From assembly GCF_000967655.1 (NCBI RefSeq), contig NZ_JXYA01000049.1:1-42597 (forward strand): a DNA stretch of 42,597 bases. Direction: 5' to 3'. The stretch's first letter is position 1. Each line of letters opens with the position of its first letter. A program made the translations under genes and the position numbers. The notes below the pieces were generated by a model that did no database searches, was not told the origin of the DNA, and worked only from the letters and a program-made list of their open reading frames with translations. This DNA comes from Pseudoalteromonas rubra (GTDB lineage Bacteria; Pseudomonadota; Gammaproteobacteria; Enterobacterales; Alteromonadaceae). Positions 5,112-13,945 of this stretch are shown here, piece by piece.

Positions 5112-7132
5112 TACCCCTGATGTGAGTCAAGCAATGCAATCAGTGCTGCTTCATCCAGGATATCGATCCCCAGATCCTGCGCCTTGGTTAGCTTAGAGCC
5201 TGCTTTTTCGCCTGCCACCAGTGCGTGCGTGTTCTTAGAGACACTCCCGGACACTTTAGCTCCCAGTGCCTGTAATCGCGCTTTAGCGTCGTTGCGGTTA
5301 AGCTGGCTCAGCGTACCCGTCAATACGTAAGTCAGGCCAGCAAGTGGCTGCTCACTTTCTGCTTTTGCAGCAATTTCAGGCCAGTGCAACCCTTGCTCAA
5401 GTAGATCGCTCACCACTTTTTGATTGTGTGGTTCACTGAAAAACGCGTGAATATGCTGAGCAACCACAACACCCACATCACTTACTTCCTGTAAACTCTC
5501 AATGGAGGCATTCATCACCTTTTCAAGCGTCAGATAGTGATTTGCCAGGTTTTGTGCCGTGGCTTCGCCCACTTCGCGGATCCCAAGGGCATATAAAAAC
5601 TTGGCCAAGGTCGTTTGTTTGGCCTCTTCAAGCGCGCCCACCAGGTTCTTGGCTGATTTAGGGCCCATGCGCTCCAGTGACTCAAAATGGCCCTGACGCA
5701 GGGTAAATAATTCCGCCGGCGTGGTGATCAGTTCCCGCTCAACCAGTTGCTCAACAATCTTGTCGCCCAGGCCGTCGATGTCCAACGCCTTACGCGACGC
5801 AAAGTGTTTAATCGCTTCTTTGCGTTGTGCGCGGCACACCAGGCCACCGGTGCAACGCGCAACGGCTTCACCTTCCACACGCTCAACGTGGGAATCACAT
5901 ACCGGACAGGTATCCGGGAAAGTGATATCGCGCGCATCATCAGGCCTTTTTTCCAGCACCACCTGAGTGATCTGTGGGATCACATCACCAGCGCGTCGGA
6001 TGATCACGGTATCACCGACTTTGACACCCAGACGGTCGATTTCGTCACGATTGTGTAAAGTCGCATTCGAGACGGTCACGCCGCCAACAAACACCGGCTC
6101 CAGCCGTGCAACTGGCGTGATGGCGCCGGTCCGGCCCACCTGAAACTCCACATCCAGCAACTGCGTTAATTCTTCCTGAGCCGGGAATTTAAATGCAATG
6201 GCCCAGCGCGGAGCACGCGCAACAAAGCCCAGCTGCTCCTGAAACGGTTTATTATCAACCTTGATAACCACGCCATCAATTTCATACAGCAACGCGTCGC
6301 GCTCGGCCATAATGGCTTCGTAGTATTGATAAGCCGCGCTGGCACCCGTTACCCGCTTAGTTTGCGGGCACATAGGCAAGCCCCAGTCTTTTAACTGCTG
6401 CAACTGCGCATAATGGGTATCAGCCAGCTCAGCGCCCTGCACTACGCCCATTGAATAGGCGTAAAACATCAGTGGACGTTTGGCAGTAATTTTAGGGTCC
6501 AGCTGACGCAGGCTGCCCGCCGCCGCATTGCGCGGGTTCGCAAAGGTTTTTTCATCGCGCTTTGCTGCGGTTTCGTTCAGTCGTGCAAATCCGGCCTTGT
6601 CCATAAAAACTTCACCACGTACTTCCAGCTCAGCCGGAATATTGTCACCACGCAAACGCAGCGGAATATTACGTATGGTTTTCACGTTTTCGGTGATATT
6701 TTCACCTACCTGACCATCACCGCGAGTTGCGGCCTGAACCAGCACCCCATCACGGTAGAGAATCGACACGGCCAGCCCATCCAGCTTTGGCTCGCAACAA
6801 AAATCCAGCTCGTCGTTGTGCAGCAGGCGCTCTTTAATGCGACGATTAAAGGCATTGAACTCAGCCTCATCGAACGCATTGTCCAGAGACAACATAGGCA
6901 CCTGATGCGTTACCTGCTCAAATTTGCTTAGCGCAGCACCACCCACTTTTTGTGAGGGCGAATCCGGGGTTAGATAGTCAGGATGCTGGGTTTCCAGCTC
7001 AATCAGAGCGCGCATTACCCGGTCATATTCGGCATCGGGTACCGTGGGCTGATCCAAGACATAGTACTGGTAGTTATAACTTTCCAACTGCTGTCTTAAT
7101 TCATTGATTTGTTTGCTGATAGTTTCTGACAT
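5111..7132 (-). CDS. ligA: NAD-dependent DNA ligase LigA
   Basis: Seals nicks during replication and repair using NAD+ as the adenylate donor. It is 673 residues, the usual length. The N-terminal Ia domain carries YYVLDQP and DAEYD, and the adenylation-site lysine is K116 in CEPKLDG. An OB fold follows, then a four-Cys zinc finger (CPVC with RCTGGLVC), helix-hairpin-helix repeats and a C-terminal BRCT domain from about residue 595 (LTYVLTGTL). It follows smc and zipA on the same strand, but a factor-independent terminator lies in the 81-bp gap after zipA, so ligA probably has its own promoter or depends on read-through. Its stop codon overlaps the palindromic element. Confidence 0.98.
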   Translation of the reverse strand: MSETISKQINELRQQLESYNYQYYVLDQPTVPDAEYDRVMRALIELETQHPDYLTPDSPSQKVGGAALSKFEQVTHQVPMLSLDNAFDEAEFNAFNRRIKERLLHNDELDFCCEPKLDGLAVSILYRDGVLVQAATRGDGQVGENITENVKTIRNIPLRLRGDNIPAELEVRGEVFMDKAGFARLNETAAKRDEKTFANPRNAAAGSLRQLDPKITAKRPLMFYAYSMGVVQGAELADTHYAQLQQLKDWGLPMCPQTKRVTGASAAYQYYEAIMAERDALLYEIDGVVIKVDNKPFQEQLGFVARAPRWAIAFKFPAQEELTQLLDVEFQVGRTGAITPVARLEPVFVGGVTVSNATLHNRDEIDRLGVKVGDTVIIRRAGDVIPQITQVVLEKRPDDARDITFPDTCPVCDSHVERVEGEAVARCTGGLVCRAQRKEAIKHFASRKALDIDGLGDKIVEQLVERELITTPAELFTLRQGHFESLERMGPKSAKNLVGALEEAKQTTLAKFLYALGIREVGEATAQNLANHYLTLEKVMNASIESLQEVSDVGVVVAQHIHAFFSEPHNQKVVSDLLEQGLHWPEIAAKAESEQPLAGLTYVLTGTLSQLNRNDAKARLQALGAKVSGSVSKNTHALVAGEKAGSKLTKAQDLGIDILDEAALIALLDSHQG

Positions 7133-7149
7133 TACAACCTCTTAATAAC

Positions 7150-7179
7150 ACAAAAAGCCACGGACCTAAGTCCGTGGCT
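7150..7179 (-). terminator. factor-independent terminator between zipA and ligA
   Basis: Reading the minus strand, AGCCACGGAC-TTAG-GTCCGTGGCT is a perfect 10-bp stem followed directly by TTTTTG. It lies just after the zipA stop and before ligA, so it should stop or attenuate smc-zipA transcripts. Confidence 0.87.
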
Positions 7180-7213
7180 CTGTCGCGTCTATGCCCGCAG
7201 GCAGTATTAACGC

Positions 7214-7942
7214 TTAAACGGTATATTCACGCACCTTTTCAACATAGGCACGGGTGGTATTCACAGTGAGTGGCTCACGACTGCTGTCCAGCACACTGGC
7301 ACCAAATTCATCGGCAAGCTTTTTCGCGGCGCTGTGCAGCATATTGAACGCCGCCATGCTGTCGCCTTCGCACGGCAACGTCATAAACAGGCTGACGCCA
7401 CCGGTGCTGAACTGCTCCATATTATCGATATCGAACGTGCCCGGGTTATACATATTCACTAACCGGAACAAGACCGGGCCATTGCCGGATGACTCGACAT
7501 GACGATTGAAAAAGCCTTCATCCGAGTACTTAAAGCCAAGACTCAATACACATGGCAACAGCTTAGAGCCCGCCATTGTCAGGCCTTCTGGCATCTCGAT
7601 ATGGAGAATAATAAAGTCCTGCGGCGCTGCTTCCTGTGAAGCAGCCTCCTGCGGTGCTTCTTCCTGTTGCTCAGCAGAGTCTGCAGGTATTTCTGCCGCT
7701 TCGCTTTGACTTTGGGCCAGTGCAGACTCTTTGTCTTCATCGACGGCTGAAAAGCTCATTTCATCCAGCTGTGGCTCTTCCTCGCGCTGCGGCTGAGACG
7801 CAGCTGCGGGTTTCTTGTTGGCTGCGGGGTTATCGGTGTCCTGGTTCTCTTTTTTTCTCACCGACCATAAGCCATGTATCAATAATCCACCAATGATCAG
7901 TGCACTGATCACGATTAATGCCCATCTTAATTCTGTGGCCAT
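7214..7942 (-). CDS. zipA: cell division protein ZipA
   Basis: Anchors the FtsZ ring to the inner membrane at the start of division. The 242-residue protein has the N-out topology of ZipA: a single N-terminal membrane helix (residues about 5-26, LRWALIVISALIIGGLLIHGLW), a basic stretch (VRKKE), a disordered linker rich in Pro, Gln, Ala and Glu (about 35-108), and the C-terminal FtsZ-binding domain (from about 110, FIILHIEMPEG, to the end, with GTFDIDNMEQF). It starts 16 nt after the smc stop, so the two are co-transcribed. The linker is shorter than in E. coli ZipA. Confidence 0.95.
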   Translation of the reverse strand: MATELRWALIVISALIIGGLLIHGLWSVRKKENQDTDNPAANKKPAAASQPQREEEPQLDEMSFSAVDEDKESALAQSQSEAAEIPADSAEQQEEAPQEAASQEAAPQDFIILHIEMPEGLTMAGSKLLPCVLSLGFKYSDEGFFNRHVESSGNGPVLFRLVNMYNPGTFDIDNMEQFSTGGVSLFMTLPCEGDSMAAFNMLHSAAKKLADEFGASVLDSSREPLTVNTTRAYVEKVREYTV

Positions 7943-7958
7943 TGCTCACCTTTACTTA

Positions 7959-10900
7959 TTATGCATGCGCCATTTGCACTGCTTGTTCTATGTCTACGGC
8001 AACCATACGTGAAACCCCGGGTTCCGCCATGGTTACCCCCGTCAGCCGGCCCGCCATTTCCATTGCGACCTTGTTGTGGCTGATGTAAATAAACTGCACC
8101 GTTTGCGACATTTCTTCGACCAGTCGGCAGAAGCGTCCAACGTTCGCATCGTCCAGCGGTGCATCTACTTCATCCAGCATACAAAACGGGGCTGGATTTA
8201 GTCTAAATATTGAAAATACCAATGATAATGCGGTCAGGGCTTTTTCTCCACCACTTAACAGATGAATTGTCGAGTTTTTCTTACCCGGTGGTCTTGCCAT
8301 GATGCTTACCCCACTCTCCAACAGGTCATCACTGGTCAGTTCCAGATAGGCGCTACCGCCGCCAAATACTTTGGGAAACAGCTCTGCCAGCCCCTGATTA
8401 ACCTGATCAAAGGTGGTTTTAAAGCGGCTGCGTGTTTCGCGGTCAATCTTACGAATGGCGCCTTCGAGCGTTTCTAGTGCTGCACTGAGGTCATCCAGCT
8501 GTTCATCAAGGTAACGCTTGCGCTGCTGCGCCTCATCAAATTCTTCAATCGCCGCCAGGTTAACGGCACCGAGCAAACTCAGCAGCTGTCCAATCCGGGT
8601 CAGCTTGCCCTGATGACTGCTGGCCTGTGCATCTTCCGGTAACTGCGCTAATACGTCTTTAAGTGTCTGACGAAGCTCTGTTAAAGGTTCAAGCACGGCC
8701 TGCGCCTTGACCATCAGACTTTGCTCCTGAAGTGCTAACTGCTGGCGTTGCTCTTTAAGCTGGGTGCTTTTTGCCTGGGCATCTTTGAGTGCCAGCTGTT
8801 TGTCGGCGAGTTGCTGTTTTGCGTCACTCAGCTTTGCTGCCGTTTCCTTTGCAGCCTGCTCCAGTTCAGTATGACGGATCAGCAGCTCGGTTTGCTGTTG
8901 TTCCAGCTCAACTCCGGGCTCATCGCAGCTGCTTAGTTGCTGCTGCACCTGATCCAGCGCTTCAGTGCCCAGCTTCAAACTTTGCGCCAGATGGCTGAGT
9001 TTGGTCTGACCCAGTTGTGCGTCACTTTGCGCCTGCTGGAGCTTCATTTTGGCCTGATGGTGCTGTTGCTGAATATCACGCTGCTGCTGTTGCTGCTGTT
9101 GATGTGCCCGCTTGAGTGCTTCGAGTGCTTCGCCCGCCTGGTTCATTTGCTGTTGCAACTGCTCTTGTGCTTCTTCTGCCTGCCACAGGGCCTGCTCGCT
9201 TTCTTCAAGCTGCGCCACCAGCAATTCACCCTGCTCGTCCAGCTCGCGCTGGCTGCGCTCAAGCTGACTGCTTTGTTGCTGCCAGCTGGCTTGCTGAGCG
9301 AGTAACATGTCGACCCGGGTCTGGCTGCTGGCCACCTGTTTAGCCGCCTCATGGACTGCTTGCTTATTCGCTTCAAGCTGTTGTGAGCACGTTGTCACAG
9401 CGCTCTCCAAAGGCGTCAGTGACGCTTCCAGCTCACTCAGCTGTGCTTCGATTTGTGGCAATGCAGTCTTGTGACCGCGCAGTTCGCTGTAATGGGCAAG
9501 CAGGCTACCCGACTGTGCATCTTCCTCCTGCGCCTGCCAGTTGCCACCATACAGGGTGCCTTCGTCATCGATAGCGGCAAAAAACGCCCCACGGGCGCTA
9601 AAATGGCGAGCCTGCCCCAGCCATTCAATCTGGTTAAGAAAGTCCGGGTAAATCTCGGACTGCACAAGCGTTGCCACACTGCCCGGCGTTTTTTCGCCCT
9701 CAGGCGCAGGCCAGATACGGCTGGCGTAGTCTTGTTCAGTGATCCGCAATGACCCCAGCCCAAACATTGCACGCTCTACAATCGCTTCAAGCCCTGGCTC
9801 AGCTCTCAGTACACTAAGCAGTGGCTCGCCTGGCGCATCCTGGCTGTCGCCTTGCTGGGCACGGGTAAGTTTTTCCAGCGCCTGAACCTGAGCCTGCGCC
9901 TGCCCGAGCCTGACTTGTTGCGCCTGACATTTATTCTGTAGTGCTGTTCTGGCTTCGCTCAGGCGTTGCAGTTCTGCGCTCAGACGCTGATTTTCTTGTT
10001 GCGAAATGGCCATTGCATGAACCAGCTCCTGATGCGCCTTTTGTTGCTCGGCGAGCATCTCAGCCGGGTTTTGCGCACTGTGCTGGGCTTGTTGCTGCAC
10101 CAGTTGCGCCTGCCGCTGGCTCTGATGCTGTTGTTGTTGTGTCAGGCGTTGCAAGGCCAGCTGACACTGCTGAGTATGCTGGCGTACTTTTTCCAGCGCC
10201 CGTTGTGCCGTCTGGCTGCTTGCTTCATATGTTTGTAACTGCTGCATTTTCTCATCAATGAGCAGCTCAGCTTCAGCGAGCTTTTCGGCACTGATTTGAG
10301 TTGCTTCCTGATGCGCTTCACACAGCTCTACGAGCTCTGCACAATGCTGCTGTTGTTGTTCATAAAGCGCCTGAGCCTGCGCAATTTCTTCATTCAACTG
10401 GGTATGTTTATCTGCCAGTTCACGACGTTTCTCACTCAGGTGGATCTTTTGTTGTTCAATGCGGGTTAGCTGGGTTTGTGTACTGTGCAGCTGCTGTTGT
10501 AATGCTGCCTGCGCATCACTGAAGTGGGTCACCTGCTGCTCAAAGCTTGCCAGTACATCGTCATGACCGCCGTGGGCCTGCTCTAAAAAGGTCAGCTGCT
10601 CGTTCAGCTTAGCGATCTGAGTGGTTTTTTCCTGTTGTTTGGCATGTAGTTCCTGCCACTTTAACACCGCCAGCTGGCCTTTCAGGGTACGCTCCTGGGC
10701 CTTGAGATCTCGGTACTGGCGTGCGGCTTCGGCCTGTTTGGCCAGTCTGTCGAGCTGATTTTGCAGCTCCTGACGCATATCCAGCAATCGTTCCAGGTTC
10801 TCCCGGGTGCTTTTGATCCGCGTCTGGGTTTCCCGGCGACGCTCTTTATACTTGGACACCCCCGCGGCTTCTTCCAAAAAAATACGCAGTTCCTGCGGTT

Positions 10901-11366
10901 TACTCTCGATCAGTCGCGAGATCATCCCCTGCTCTATGATGGCATAACTGCGCGGGCCAAGGCCGGTGCCAAGAAAGATATCGGTGATGTCACGTTTGCG
11001 ACATTTACTGCCATTGAGAAAATACAGCGACTGGCCATCGCGAGTCACCAAACGTTTTATCGCAACCTGGGTACGGTCGGCCATAGACCCGGGCAAACGC
11101 CCTTGAGTATTATCGAACAGCAGCTCAACGGAAGCCTGAGAGACGGGTTTGCGGTGGGTTGAACCGTTAAAGATCACGTCGGTCATGGCATCGCCACGGA
11201 GGTTTTTGGCAGAGCTTTCACCCAATACCCAGCGCACCGCATCAATCACGTTAGATTTACCACACCCGTTGGGACCAACAACACAGGTCATCGGCTCCGG
11301 GAAAGGGATTTTGGTAGGCTCGACAAAAGATTTAAAGCCGGCCAGTTTAATGCTACTCAGGCGCAT
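7959..11366 (-). CDS. smc: chromosome segregation ATPase Smc
   Basis: Forms the condensin that compacts and segregates chromosomes with ScpA and ScpB. The 1,135-residue protein has the full Smc plan. The N-terminal head has Walker A GPNGCGKSN (about residues 31-39). Two long Gln- and Ala-rich coiled coils flank a hinge near residues 490-640. The C-terminal head has the ABC signature LLSGGEKALTAL and Walker B FCMLDEVDAPLDD. This is a genuine Smc rather than MukB, as in Pseudomonas, where smc-zipA-ligA are likewise adjacent. scpA and scpB are not in the window. The coding strand is rich in Gln codons in runs, which makes long spurious opposite-strand frames. Confidence 0.97.
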   Translation of the reverse strand: MRLSSIKLAGFKSFVEPTKIPFPEPMTCVVGPNGCGKSNVIDAVRWVLGESSAKNLRGDAMTDVIFNGSTHRKPVSQASVELLFDNTQGRLPGSMADRTQVAIKRLVTRDGQSLYFLNGSKCRKRDITDIFLGTGLGPRSYAIIEQGMISRLIESKPQELRIFLEEAAGVSKYKERRRETQTRIKSTRENLERLLDMRQELQNQLDRLAKQAEAARQYRDLKAQERTLKGQLAVLKWQELHAKQQEKTTQIAKLNEQLTFLEQAHGGHDDVLASFEQQVTHFSDAQAALQQQLHSTQTQLTRIEQQKIHLSEKRRELADKHTQLNEEIAQAQALYEQQQQHCAELVELCEAHQEATQISAEKLAEAELLIDEKMQQLQTYEASSQTAQRALEKVRQHTQQCQLALQRLTQQQQHQSQRQAQLVQQQAQHSAQNPAEMLAEQQKAHQELVHAMAISQQENQRLSAELQRLSEARTALQNKCQAQQVRLGQAQAQVQALEKLTRAQQGDSQDAPGEPLLSVLRAEPGLEAIVERAMFGLGSLRITEQDYASRIWPAPEGEKTPGSVATLVQSEIYPDFLNQIEWLGQARHFSARGAFFAAIDDEGTLYGGNWQAQEEDAQSGSLLAHYSELRGHKTALPQIEAQLSELEASLTPLESAVTTCSQQLEANKQAVHEAAKQVASSQTRVDMLLAQQASWQQQSSQLERSQRELDEQGELLVAQLEESEQALWQAEEAQEQLQQQMNQAGEALEALKRAHQQQQQQQRDIQQQHHQAKMKLQQAQSDAQLGQTKLSHLAQSLKLGTEALDQVQQQLSSCDEPGVELEQQQTELLIRHTELEQAAKETAAKLSDAKQQLADKQLALKDAQAKSTQLKEQRQQLALQEQSLMVKAQAVLEPLTELRQTLKDVLAQLPEDAQASSHQGKLTRIGQLLSLLGAVNLAAIEEFDEAQQRKRYLDEQLDDLSAALETLEGAIRKIDRETRSRFKTTFDQVNQGLAELFPKVFGGGSAYLELTSDDLLESGVSIMARPPGKKNSTIHLLSGGEKALTALSLVFSIFRLNPAPFCMLDEVDAPLDDANVGRFCRLVEEMSQTVQFIYISHNKVAMEMAGRLTGVTMAEPGVSRMVAVDIEQAVQMAHA

Positions 11367-11412
11367 AGAAACAAAAGCTTAAGTGCAATCACACAGGTTC
11401 AAAGCCACCACC

Positions 11413-12144
11413 TTAACCGTGGCGCTTGATGTTATCGAGGATGATCCCCGTGGCCATCGCCACATTCAACGACTCCGCGCCGCCAAATGCCGGAATGGTG
11501 ACAGGCTGGTTGATATGCTGTGCCACCGCATCACTGATCCCGTGCGACTCGCTGCCCATCACCAAAATACCTTGCGCTGTAAACGACGTAGTATGCACGC
11601 TTTGACCTTCCAGGAAAGCCCCGTAAATTGGCCCATCGTAGGTTTTTAGCAACGCGCATAAATCGGTTCTGATCACATCAACCCGGGCAAAAGAGCCCAT
11701 AGTTGCACTGATCACTTTGGGGTTTAGGTGGTCGGCACAGTGCTCGCTTAGCACAATCTGGCGCAAACCATACCAGTCCGCAACACGAATAATGGTGCCC
11801 AGGTTGCCGGGGTCGGATACGCCGTCCAGCGCCAGGACCAGCCCTTGGGTATTCAACTCAGCTTGCGGCTCTGTCTCAGCAATGGCAATGGCCGCATTGT
11901 TACTGACCAGAGTACTGACTTTACTCAGCTCGGCCTCATCACACGTCACTACTTCATGATTATTCAACAGCAACTGGTGGTCGGCAATAAACTCGGCAGT
12001 GGCAAAGATCTGTTTCACCGGCTTGCCAGCGCTCAGCAGCTCCTGCACATTTTTGGCCCCCTGTACCAGGTATTGGCCATATTGTTTACGATATTTTTTT
12101 TGCGCCAGCGCACGGAGCAGCTTTTGTTGATTTTTCGACAGCAT
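11413..12144 (-). CDS. TrmH/SpoU family RNA 2'-O-ribose methyltransferase
   Basis: A 243-residue SPOUT-class methyltransferase. The N-terminal substrate-binding domain (residues 1-95) opens with KLLRALAQKKYRKQYGQYLVQGAKNVQE, typical of the L30e-like RNA-binding module. The C-terminal knot domain shows the three SpoU motifs: DGVSDPGNLGTIIR (motif 1), ILVMGSESHGIS (motif 2) and IPAFGGAESLNVAMATGI (motif 3). It would methylate a ribose in rRNA or tRNA using S-adenosylmethionine, but the exact target cannot be read from sequence. It lies 46 bp upstream of smc on the same strand and is divergent from the small membrane-protein gene. Confidence 0.9.
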   Translation of the reverse strand: MLSKNQQKLLRALAQKKYRKQYGQYLVQGAKNVQELLSAGKPVKQIFATAEFIADHQLLLNNHEVVTCDEAELSKVSTLVSNNAAIAIAETEPQAELNTQGLVLALDGVSDPGNLGTIIRVADWYGLRQIVLSEHCADHLNPKVISATMGSFARVDVIRTDLCALLKTYDGPIYGAFLEGQSVHTTSFTAQGILVMGSESHGISDAVAQHINQPVTIPAFGGAESLNVAMATGIILDNIKRHG

Positions 12145-12278
12145 ACCTACCTCATTGGTTTACCTGCAAAGTATAACCGCAATAGCAGGGAAAAGGCAGC
12201 GCCATCCACCCGCTTGCTTGCCAAAGTCCCTTTGTGGGCCGTAAAATAGTCACTCATTCGTATCTATAAGCTGTATTT

Positions 12279-12575
12279 ATGTCCATTGAACTTCAGGTTA
12301 TCCTGCTCAACGTCATTATTTTGTGTTTGGCCTATTTTGTCATTTACCCGCGTTACGCTGGCAGTGACCTGAAAAAGGTGTCCATTCAGGATCTGATCGC
12401 CACTTTGGTGTCACTCGCAATAGTCGGTTCGGTCTATTATGGTTCCGGATTGGCTTTTTCTTTGGTCTTGTTTGAGGTTAACTGGGCCTGGTTTACGGTC
12501 ATAACCTTTACCCTGATTGAGCTGCCCTTGTGCTACTGGTACGCCAAGCGCCATGGCGTAAAATTTCCAGAGTAA
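12279..12575 (+). CDS. small three-helix membrane protein, unknown function
   Basis: A 98-residue hydrophobic protein I do not recognise. Three membrane helices are likely: residues about 4-23 (ELQVILLNVIILCLAYFVIY), 40-60 and 70-86. A short polar loop (YAGSDLKKVSIQDL) and a C-terminal basic tail (YAKRHGVKFPE) would face the cytoplasm. Codon use and composition match the neighbours, so I consider it real despite a weak ribosome site. It is transcribed alone and diverges from the RNA methyltransferase gene. Its 3' end faces the terminator of the CBS gene. Confidence 0.65.
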   Translation: MSIELQVILLNVIILCLAYFVIYPRYAGSDLKKVSIQDLIATLVSLAIVGSVYYGSGLAFSLVLFEVNWAWFTVITFTLIELPLCYWYAKRHGVKFPE

Positions 12576-12586
12576 CAGAGCTTGCG

Positions 12587-12612
12587 ATAAAAAAGGCACC
12601 CTCAGGTGCCTT
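12587..12612 (-). terminator. terminator of the CBS-domain gene
   Basis: On the minus strand GGCACC-TGAG-GGTGCC is followed by TTTTTTAT. It lies 60 bp past the stop of the CBS gene. The hairpin could also slow plus-strand transcripts of the small membrane protein, but there the T tract is poor. Confidence 0.75.
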
Positions 12613-12673
12613 GGCGTTAATTTACATTAACTTTAGGAAATAAATCGGTTGGGCAGTACGCTGCCAATGGATA

Positions 12674-13276
12674 TCAGCGCTCTGCGTGGTGCAGTACAGA
12701 CACCACAATGTCGTTAAAATGCTCCGCGGGGCGCAGCTGATTTACCGGACGACCACCTACTTTAATCAGCTCGACCAAATCAAAATACCCGCAGATCTGG
12801 TTAGTCTCTGGCTCAGTCACCAGCAGATAATCCAGACCATGCGATTCCATAGTCACCAGCACATCCCCGGCGCTTGCATCTCGTAATTTGTTCAGATTAA
12901 CCTGCTTGAGGGTTTGCAACGGCAACATCACATCGCTCACCACCAGCTCATTACGCTGACATCCGCGTAACTGTGCTTCTTTTAATATATGTCGGCTGCC
13001 CAGCCGAGCCTGAGAGATAATCCCCTGTAACTGCCCTTTTTGTGCCACAAACATAGACGCTACATGGGTTTTATTTAGCACCAGCGTGGCATCGTCAATG
13101 CTGGTGTCCGGGTCCAGATAAATGGCTGTCTGACCATCCAGGTTATGCATATACTTTTGTGCCAAAACCGTCAGGCGATCAAGCCCGTCGTTATCACCAG
13201 TTACGGACAAGGGATTGGCTTGCACGGCCAGCTCGGTGGTTACATCCAGCGTATTCAGTCGGTTAAACGTATTCAT
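12674..13276 (-). CDS. CBS-domain pair protein
   Basis: A 200-residue soluble protein with two CBS motifs: residues about 55-110 (IYLDPDTSIDDATLVLNKTHVASMFV, ending GIISQARLG) and about 113-180 (VSDVMLPLQTLKQVNLNKL, ending GYFDLVELI). Paired CBS domains bind adenosyl nucleotides such as AMP, ATP or S-adenosylmethionine and usually regulate a partner. No enzymatic domain is attached here. The N-terminal 50 residues are not recognised. It is transcribed alone with its own terminator. The target is unknown. Confidence 0.8.
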   Translation of the reverse strand: MNTFNRLNTLDVTTELAVQANPLSVTGDNDGLDRLTVLAQKYMHNLDGQTAIYLDPDTSIDDATLVLNKTHVASMFVAQKGQLQGIISQARLGSRHILKEAQLRGCQRNELVVSDVMLPLQTLKQVNLNKLRDASAGDVLVTMESHGLDYLLVTEPETNQICGYFDLVELIKVGGRPVNQLRPAEHFNDIVVSVLHHAER

Positions 13277-13407
13277 ATTGCACCTCTACTTCAGAGTCGC
13301 GTCAGTGGTTAGCCTGTATCAAGGCTCGCCATGACTTTAAGCACACAACGCGCGCCGCCTTAAAATGACAGGCGCACAAAAATAACTATTAAAGTTTTAA
13401 AGTGAAC

Positions 13408-13692
13408 TTAAGACAAAACAGGCGGGGCACGGATCCCCTGCTGGTAATAGGTAAGAGTGGGGTAATGGGTGCAAGCTTCGGCGCGCAAACACAATGGCAG
13501 CACTGTGGCTTCATCGTGCACACTGTATAAAACAATGACCGGATCGCTGTCGAGTTTACCGTTATCATCGTCATCGTTGTCAGTCAGAAATTGGCTCAAT
13601 TGCGTGGTATGTACTGACACATTGCCGCCGCTGGCGTTCACTGTCAGTGACACCATAAGGCACAATACTAAAACCCAGTAACGCGATTGCAT
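13408..13692 (-). CDS. small secreted protein with an Asp-rich, calcium-loop-like segment
   Basis: A 94-residue protein I do not recognise. I take the ATG at 13692, which has GGGAG about 7 nt upstream and starts a clean signal peptide: MQSRYW, then a hydrophobic core (VLVLCLMVSLTV), then NASGG with cleavage likely after NA-S. The open frame extends 21 codons further but that part is not needed. The mature protein contains TDNDDDDNGKLDSD, which resembles a calcium-binding loop of the DxDxNGxLD type, and two cysteines (CLRAEAC) that could form a disulfide. It is transcribed alone, between the CBS gene and cysZ. Confidence 0.6.
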   Translation of the reverse strand: MQSRYWVLVLCLMVSLTVNASGGNVSVHTTQLSQFLTDNDDDDNGKLDSDPVIVLYSVHDEATVLPLCLRAEACTHYPTLTYYQQGIRAPPVLS

Positions 13693-13945
13693 GAACAAAC
13701 TCCCAAAGCCGATATTTTCAATGTATAGGCAAGCTGGTATGGTTTCAACCAACAAAGTGCAATAATCTGAAAATTAATTTTCCCTTGCTTTAGCTCATGA
13801 CTGACGTGTTGTGTCGGCGCTTCCAGAAACCCTCGAAAACACAAGAAGATGGCATGGTATGTACAATTTGTTACTGATTAGACTGCCCTTTTTGCGTTGT
13901 GCAGTTTTATAATGAGGACAGAACTTTCAGTACAGAGGTATTTCA

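Noticed and set aside
8937..9305. Leu-rich 122-residue plus-strand frame opposite smc
   Set aside because: Mirror of Gln- and Ala-rich coiled-coil codons in smc; hydrophobicity is an artefact of the reverse complement.
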